In this document: in pieces, positions 58,056 through 64,000 of the stretch
Position numbering within the stretch: the stretch's first letter is position 1
Layout: each line of letters begins with the position of its first letter
DNA from: Tomocerus qinae
Lineage: Eukaryota > Arthropoda > Collembola > Entomobryomorpha > Tomoceridae
DNA length: 64,000 bases
Assembly: GCA_020055645.1 (NCBI GenBank)
Contig: CM034546.1
Coordinates: 131,895,875 to 131,959,874 of the forward strand
Reading direction: 5' to 3'
Notes under the pieces: generated by a model
What the model was told of the DNA's origin: nothing
The model's input: only the letters and a program-made list of their open reading frames with translations
Databases searched by the model: none
Position numbers and translations under genes: made by a program

Positions 58056-58862
58056 TTATTCCGTCTCCATCCCCTCTAAAAAAGATGGTCTGGATTTCTT
58101 GGAGTTCGAAGGCTGTGAGTCGTCTTGTTTTCTTTTCGTTGTGGCAGCTCTCGTCAGTTTTTGATTAATTACTTTGAAGATGATTCCTTCGACTTCAATT
58201 TCATTCCTGGTGTAATTGATAGTTGCGTTGTTTTTAATGCAGTCCATCTGCTTCTCCCTTAAGAGTTTCCGGGCAATCCTAGTGTTGACAGGAAGATCCT
58301 TTACTATATATGGTGATCTAATTGATTTGTCGTCGCTCCTTAATTTTTCTGCATTAGACATAAGTAGATCACAATCACTATTTTTCATCAGCTGGACCTT
58401 AATGGGGCGAATTTTCCCTTCTGAAAATTTAGAGATGCGGTGAATACTATCAATATCAATATTATTAAGCAACATTTTATTTTCAATCAGGTCACAGATT
58501 TTTTTGCGGCACTCATCTGTTGATTCTAGGTTGTCATCAGGTACACCCATAAATAAGACGTTCTTCCTCCTCAGTTCAGTTTCAAGGTAGTCAATACGAT
58601 TTTCTAACCGAGAAACCTTTGTCTGCAGTTCAAGAACATGTGATTCCATTTTTCCATATGAAGTTTGTAGTTGGATGACATTCTTGTCAATTCTTTGTAG
58701 TGTTTTGTTTTGATTATTAACTGTTTCATTCAATCTTTGTAAGATATCCGTCAGGTTTTGTTCATCATAGTCATCATCCTCTGTTGGTTGTTGAACAGGA
58801 ATCGACAACGTCTTCATCTTAGATATCCTTGTAATTTTCTTTCCTCGCCCTCTCTGAGACAT
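58056..58862 (-). CDS. LINE ORF1: coiled-coil RNA-binding protein
   Basis: Open frame of 268 codons ending just upstream of ORF2. Residues 1-30 are basic. Residues about 37-100 form a long coiled coil (for example ILQRLNETVNNQNKTLQRID and LQTKVSRLENRIDYLETELR). An RRM-like segment follows with NVLFMGVPDDN, then a basic C-terminal domain ending KKSRPSFLEGMETE. This is the L1-type ORF1 layout: trimerisation plus RNA binding to package the element's RNA. It is intact although ORF2 is broken. Confidence 0.72.
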   Translation of the reverse strand: MSQRGRGKKITRISKMKTLSIPVQQPTEDDDYDEQNLTDILQRLNETVNNQNKTLQRIDKNVIQLQTSYGKMESHVLELQTKVSRLENRIDYLETELRRKNVLFMGVPDDNLESTDECRKKICDLIENKMLLNNIDIDSIHRISKFSEGKIRPIKVQLMKNSDCDLLMSNAEKLRSDDKSIRSPYIVKDLPVNTRIARKLLREKQMDCIKNNATINYTRNEIEVEGIIFKVINQKLTRAATTKRKQDDSQPSNSKKSRPSFLEGMETE

Positions 58863-58930
58863 CGTACAGAAAGCAGCTTTGGAAACGGCAGGCTGAATTT
58901 CTCCAGTAGCTAGATATAAATGAAGTCCAA

Positions 58931-60620
58931 TGCTAGTATCTTAACTCAACGGGCAGGGTGAGATGATACCCTCAAGCGTACATATATTTGATAAAAGTTA
59001 ACTTAGCTTTGTGTGTAGCAATAGAAGTCAGATGATATTGGAGCAGCTAAGTGTTGCCAGATCAGGTCCTTCTATGTATTTGGGTTTTTCTTAGATGTGT
59101 AGACTTTTGAAATTAAAAATTATTAAAAAAATACGAAGGAGATCACTTGGATTCGTTTGAATTATAAACGATCAGAAGAAACTATATTAGAAATTTTATT
59201 CAATGACTTAAAAAGTTAAATATTAATGCTTATTTTATTTAATAATTGAGTAGTGCTTTAAAGAAAAAGAGACAGCCAGTCGAGCTTCCCGCGGTCCTCT
59301 GTCTGTCTGTTTGTCCGTCCGGATATACCTGTGCAAGATAACTTTCGAACAGCTTAAGACACAAATTTGAAAAACTGAATTCGTAAATGGGCAAGATTGG
59401 TCAAAACCCCTGACCAGGAGAGGGGTTTAAACCTAAAATAACTGAAAATAGTAGTTATAACTTTAATTCTATCCATCACAAGCTTGACCAAAAGCTGGCA
59501 TGTCAACGGACACTAATAAATAGGTTACAGTCATCCCCTGATAGGGGAAGTGGATGAAAACTAAAAAATATGGGAAATCGTTATAACTTTCTTTGGCTAT
59601 ATTCATCGTACAAACTACAACAAAATATAACTTGTTCGTCAGCAAACAGGTTCTGTGACACTATTGCCGATGCTACAGTCCACCCTTGATAGGGGAAGTG
59701 AGTGGAAGGATAAACTTCTCTACAATTATACTACCGTTTTTGTAATGGTTTGCTTATAAGTAAAGATTCCAGCGCAAGGACACCGAATAGCCTTTCTTTA
59801 ACTTGAACTTCTTGGTATTAGTGGCGTGAGTTAAGTAAGATTTTCCCACCCTGCAATAAAATTTAATGAAAAGTATCAACCTGTGTTGAAAATAAGAAGA
59901 AACCATGACTGATTTTTAAGTTAAAGTTCCATAAATAGCTATTTTATGTATCCCATCCAAAATTCACGATTTGCGATGCCAATATGTCGCACAAATTTCT
60001 GTAAGGGATTAAGGGTGTCTCACCTGGCAATGTTTGGCCTACCACGTGATTTCAGTTTTAATTGTAAATTATGTAACTTGGTCGACGAACAAAGAACAGA
60101 ATATGTCCATACTCCAACCCTCAAACTTTGAAAAATGGTATTACTTGTAATGTTTGATATTGAAAAAAGGAGCCTTAAAAACACTTGTCAAAAATCGAAG
60201 CTTGAAAGCAAATAACAATAAATAATAATAGTGGGAGAGGAATTAGTACAGTTGTGATCTTATACGTGGGAATAAAAGTGTAGGGTTATTGTGCATAAAC
60301 TTTCCGAGAATATGGCCTGATAAATACCCATTGTCGACGAACTAAGGAAAGAATCCTAGGAAAACTGTATTTTTGAGCAACTTAATTGGAATGGAAATCC
60401 ACTAAATTACAATAGGCTAAGAATGGTTACAAAGTCATGCTTCAACTTAAGAAATTCTCAAGTACTATTATAGCAAGAATACATTGAAGTAATGTGTGGG
60501 AACATTTTCCCACTGTATTATGACGTGTGTAGGTAGTTATTTGCATTTTTGTTTTGTTGAACAAAATTAATTTACAACATCCGCATAAATTTAGGTATTC
60601 CTTTTCCACGTACCACTACA
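58931..60620. other. Intergenic with diverged tandem repeat (59.3-59.72 kb)
   Basis: Starts with a GTCTGTCTGTTTGTCCGTCC tract and GATAACTTTCGAAC, then three units of about 140 bp each carrying CCCCTGA-x-GGGG or CCTTGATAGGGGAAGTG. Such GTCC-led repeats are common in arthropod DNA. No gene seen up to the WAP promoter. Confidence 0.5.
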
Positions 60621-60628
60621 TATAAATA
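60621..60628 (+). promoter_or_regulatory. Candidate TATA box of WAP gene 1
   Basis: TATAAATA about 230 bp before the ATG. The interval to the start codon is conserved in part with the upstream region of WAP gene 2 (AAAGACAAAGAAA-like segments), so the leader is probably part of the duplicated unit. Confidence 0.35.
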
Positions 60629-60860
60629 AGCATGTACGTAAACAACAGTTTATCCACAGTTATTTAAAAGACAAAGAAAAGCAAACATTGTATTTTCTAA
60701 TCTTTCTAGGTTCTAGATTTCCAAGTCAGTCGAAGTAAACTCTTCCTACAATAAACAACGACAGAGTCTAATATCAGCACAATACAATTTATTTTTGCTA
60801 TAATTTTGCTTCTGTTGCTAATTTTCCAAATTTCACTAAATACAACTTACACAGTTTAAG

Positions 60861-61388
60861 ATGGCCAGAATAATTTTTATGGGAGTTGTCGCTGTTCTTT
60901 TGCTGTCCATAGGTAATGCAGGTAAAATTAATTCTATTATTTATAATTTTATGAGTTATGACTCATCTTTTATTGATCTAAAACATACAAATTGTACTAC
61001 TTCTTTTGTAGATGCGAAAAGTGTCCAATCATCAATAACTCTTCCTTCTTGTCCGGGCACTGAAATTGAAAATTGTGCGTGGAGATACGATAATTGCGTC
61101 ACTGCTAGTGATTGTGGGGGTATGTAATATCTTATGGTGCAATTTATTATCAAGTTAAATTTATGTTTACGTCTCTTTTCATTACTTTTAGGGGACGGAA
61201 AAATTTGCTGTAACATCTGGGTGGATGTGGAAATCAATGCAAAGTTGTGTCGCAGCATTGATATTCTAACAAGTACTTGTAATACTTCATATTTAATTAT
61301 ATGTATAAGTATTTACCTCAAATTTAAATATTATAAATTGAAAAGAACAATAATTTATTTCGATTTAATTCAGAAGATCAAAATGTAA
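60861..61388 (+). pseudogene. Single-WAP-domain peptide gene 1, frameshifted in the last exon
   Basis: Signal-peptide exon 60861-60921 (MARIIFMGVVAVLLLSIGNA), exon 61012-61119 and last exon from 61192. The first six cysteines of a WAP four-disulfide core are in place (SCPGTE, ENCAW, DNCVT, SDCG, KICCN). Compared with gene 2, one base is missing just after CCN (near 61216), so the last C-G-x-x-C unit is lost and the frame runs on to 61388 with an unrelated hydrophobic tail. Exon 2 has one extra Gly codon at its donor. Probably a recent pseudogene; a sequence error at one base would also explain it. WAP peptides are secreted protease inhibitors or antimicrobials. Confidence 0.65.
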
Positions 61389-62137
61389 ACCTTTTCTGGA
61401 AATTAGTAAATTAGTTATGAAAAATAATTTTCCAATTTCATCAGTTTCTTGATATTTTTTCTAGTATTTTATTTCTTGGTTATTACTTAATTGGGGGAAT
61501 TGAAAGAAATGTTTTTTGGAGAAATTCCGAAGAATATAATATTTTCTAATAATTCATAAAATTAATTTTGTTATCATTTGTTTATTGTTTGTCTCGTAGC
61601 ATATAGCAGAGATAAATGGATAATATTATCATAATGAACAAATAGTTCGTTTGTAAAATAACATTGTTGTCGGCAGCTGTGCTATAACAAATTTAAATAA
61701 TAGTGAATAATACAGGCACGTTTCCAGGAAATTGACCAGGAATTAGTCAATTAATAGTAGGTGGGAATGATGTATGTACTTGGCTAATGTTTATGTATGG
61801 AGAACTCCCACCAAGGTACACACTTCTGGGCATAATTTTAATTTGCATTTTTGTTGCGTAGGTCGAAAATAGTTTACCACATCCGTATAAAACTACCCAT
61901 TAAATGTACATAATATCCATATTAGCTATTTCTAAGTAAATAAATGATACTACCATACCCATACAGTTTAGTTAAAGGACAAAGAAAGACAAACGTATAA
62001 AACCTTCCAGATTTCCAAGTTCGTGAATCTGTAATCTTTCCTCAGGACACTGCGATAGTCGAGTCGTCACAAAATCTTTGTTTTCTGTGCAAAACTAATT
62101 ACTAAGCATATCGTACATACTCTGTTGTATTAAGAAG
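61389..62137. other. Spacer between the WAP genes
   Basis: The distal 300 bp resembles the leader and promoter of gene 1. A partial hAT-type end (CAGGCACGTTTCCAGGAA) is at 61715. Confidence 0.45.
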
Positions 62138-63019
62138 ATGGCCAAAACAGTTATTTTTGTTGGAGCCATTGCCCTACTTTTGCTAGCCATAACCACAGGT
62201 AAGTCATAGCAAATGAACAATAAAAACATTATTAGCTAAGTGTATAAAAGTACATAATTTCTATGAGAAATTTTCATAAAAACTAATATTACTGATTATT
62301 TCGAGTCGAAATAAGTGAATATAAATTTATATACCGAAATTAAAAACTTCTACTTTCCTTTAGATGGCAGAAAAGTCCAAACTTCAACAATTTTTCCTTC
62401 GTGCCCAGGATCTAAATGGGTTAGATGCATTAGAAGATACGACTATTGTTTTGTTGCCAGTGATTGTGGTATGCACTTATGAAAGTACTTGTTTTATTAA
62501 ACTCCCAATGGGGGCTAGAGGATAACTTCTGAGGAAGTATCTAAATAAATATAATAGTTAAAACAAACATTGAATGACGTATAAGTTTCTAGCTAAAATT
62601 GGGAAAAGATTTTGGTAGACGTAATATAGAACAAGATCTTGATTTGGCTTTGAAACATTACGCAACGGCATAGAAAAAACTGTACTGCAGGTACAGGTAG
62701 ACGAAGGTCCAAGTGAGTTTTTAGATGTATTTTACCCAGGATAGGCCTGGAAAAAATTTGTAGTATTTATATTTATTAAGACAATATTTGCACTCTTTTG
62801 CAAATTTGGCATTTCCAGAAACTCCTACTTGCTTCTTTATACATTCTATACTATACAATTGTAGTACTAAATATATTTTGGTTTAATTTCTCAATCGATA
62901 TCACTGTTTGCTATAATCAACATTCATTTATCTTTTGCTTTCTTTCTTGATTTTTAGAGAACGGAAAGGTTTGTTGCAACCATTTGGGTGGATGTGGAAA
63001 CCAATGCCAAGTTGTGTAA
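62138..63019 (+). CDS. Single-WAP-domain secreted peptide gene 2 (intact)
   Basis: Three exons, 62138-62198, 62364-62468 and 62958-63019, give 75 aa. Signal peptide MAKTVIFVGAIALLLLAITT with cleavage near the first exon border, then a short linker and one WAP four-disulfide core: SCPGSK, RCIRR, YCFVASDC, VCCN, GCGNQC, i.e. eight cysteines with the family spacing including the central CC pair. Such single-WAP peptides in arthropods are secreted protease inhibitors or antibacterial peptides of haemolymph and epithelia. Same three-exon plan and phases as gene 1, from which it arose by tandem duplication (start codons 1.28 kb apart). AATAAA at 63050-63055 is a likely poly(A) signal. Target unknown. 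Confidence 0.82.
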
Positions 63020-63040
63020 CATTGGCATTCAAAAATGTTT

Positions 63041-63160
63041 TGTAAATTCAATAAAATCTTCATATATAAACCTCAAATAATTAAAAACGCAAGCAAAGAA
63101 TTTATTGTAAATGCAATGAAAACTTCATATATAAACCTCAAATAATTAAAAACGCAAGCA
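63041..63160 (+). repeat. 65-bp direct repeat at the 3' end of WAP gene 2
   Basis: Two units, 63041-63095 and 63106-63160, each with CATATATAAACCTCAAATAA and AAAAACGCAAGCA and only a few differences. A tandem duplication of the 3' UTR end. Confidence 0.8.
63050..63055 (+). terminator. Poly(A) signal of WAP gene 2
   Basis: AATAAA 31 bp after the stop codon, inside the first unit of a 65-bp direct repeat; in the second unit the matching hexamer is mutated (AATGAA). Confidence 0.55.
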
Positions 63161-63710
63161 CAAAAACAGCAATTATTCAATGTATAGTAAAGGCAATTTA
63201 TTTAATTTTCAACTAGGTATTGTGTAAATGTATAATAATCAAAAGGTAATAAATGTTAAAATCCAAACCATACCGAAGAATGAAAGACATTTTTGCGTGA
63301 ATCATTAAAATATTTAGAATTAAATGATTACAAGGGTTCACTTCAAAAAGCTTTATCATAATTTAATGTATAATAGTTCTAATTTTAAACTATCAAATAT
63401 TAATGCAAGGGGGCCTATAATTTAACAATTGTAAATGTAATGTCAACATAATGTTATTGAATTAAATAATACATCCATTATAATGTTATAATAATATGTG
63501 AACTGATCGTCTTGTCATGCGTTTTCTATTTGTAGTAGCTATCTTTACATTATGACCTTTGGGTCTCAGTCTCAGATAACTTGCCTCGTGTCTAATTCGA
63601 TGCGACTCGTTCTTTTCTTGGAATCCTAGTTATCAACCTCAACTTTCCTCACGTTATTGTACAAGTAAAAGTTTTTCAACTATACATATCTGTTTCTTAT
63701 TAGCTCTTTC
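63161..63710. other. Intergenic after WAP gene 2
   Basis: AT-rich, nothing recognised. Confidence 0.4.
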
Positions 63711-63993
63711 CAGGGAACAAAAAATAACCTATTTTACCTTTTTGCTTTTTTTAAAAAAAGGTAGGAGTAAATTTTTTTTAAAAGCAGTCCTTTTTTCCAT
63801 TTTAACTTTTTGATGTATCAGCATGGCCTATTTACTTTCATTTTACATGTAAATAGGATAAATAAGGTAGAAAGGACTGCTTTTAAAAAAAGTAGTCCTT
63901 TCTACCTTATTTTACTTATACTTACTTTTATTTTTACTTTATCTATTTACTTATATGCTTTTTTGTAAAAATGGACTGTCTTTTTGTTCCCTG
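63711..63993. mobile_element. GGGAACAAAAA-family MITE at window end
   Basis: 283 bp, ends CAGGGAACAAAAAATAACC / CTTTTTGTTCCCTG, target duplication GCTCTTTC on the left (63703-63710) and GCTCTTT on the right, cut by the window end. Interior long inverted AAGGACTGCTTTTAAAAAAA arms. hAT-like. Confidence 0.85.
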
Positions 63994-64000
63994 GCTCTTT

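Larger units (their letters stand above)
54986..58930 (-). mobile_element. Degenerate non-LTR retrotransposon (LINE), two-ORF type
   Basis: A minus-strand element of about 3.9 kb: coiled-coil ORF1 (58862-58056), endonuclease plus reverse transcriptase ORF2 (about 58010-55182, several frameshifts), a short 3' UTR, and an AAAT-repeat tail near 54986-55002. Motifs put it in the APE-endonuclease group of LINEs (CR1/Jockey-like). No flanking target duplication was identified, and the 5' border near 58.93 kb is uncertain. Confidence 0.8.

Overview
The window is AT-rich arthropod nuclear DNA with multi-exon genes, GT-AG introns and many small transposons. Four things point to a springtail (Collembola) or a close hexapod relative: a tandem family of secreted S28 serine peptidases, seven-helix chemoreceptors ending in an L-x-x-x-I-x-(I/V)-G motif plus a last helix, single-WAP-domain peptides, and a high density of miniature inverted-repeat elements. 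The clade is my inference; the window holds no marker gene.

Layout. 1-35.5 kb is an array of four plus-strand S28 (PRCP/K12H4.7-type) genes: copy 1 (5' end outside the window, ends 5975), copy 2 (10426-15074), copy 3 (17822-23212, dead from several frameshifts) and copy 4 (29269-35548). All share one ten-exon plan. Two relics of a further copy's last exon lie before copies 2 and 3. Chemoreceptor genes are interleaved or adjacent: an intact one between S28 copies 3 and 4 (25906-27424), a relic at 36.1-36.7 kb, an intact minus-strand gene (39157-40490), and a duplicate of the first with an in-frame stop (43600-45101). Then come a small death-domain gene with an amyloid-like N-terminal motif (47848-48599), a single-exon secreted LRR-like gene (50015-51250), a minus-strand lipocalin (52225-53173), a decayed LINE (about 54986-58930, minus strand), and two tandem WAP-peptide genes (60861-61388, frameshifted; 62138-63019, intact).

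Most remaining DNA is explained by non-autonomous DNA elements: a TA-flanked family with TIR TCGTCCCTTAAGGA (at least seven copies), hAT-like elements with 8-bp target duplications, one element with a 10-bp duplication, two related long elements with TIR CCGTA(A/T)TAATCGA, TTAA-type elements, and near-perfect hairpins. Segmental copying has moved blocks containing S28 flank, receptor genes and non-coding sequence.

Functional reading. The predicted products suit secretion and environmental sensing: lumenal or extracellular peptidases, chemoreceptors, a lipocalin carrier, WAP-type inhibitor or antimicrobial peptides, and a possible immune or cell-death adaptor. No operon logic is expected. The clearest story is birth and death of tandem S28 and receptor genes. 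The least ordinary gene is the small death-domain protein. Exon boundaries were set by hand from splice signals and comparison between paralogues; no database or transcript evidence was used.
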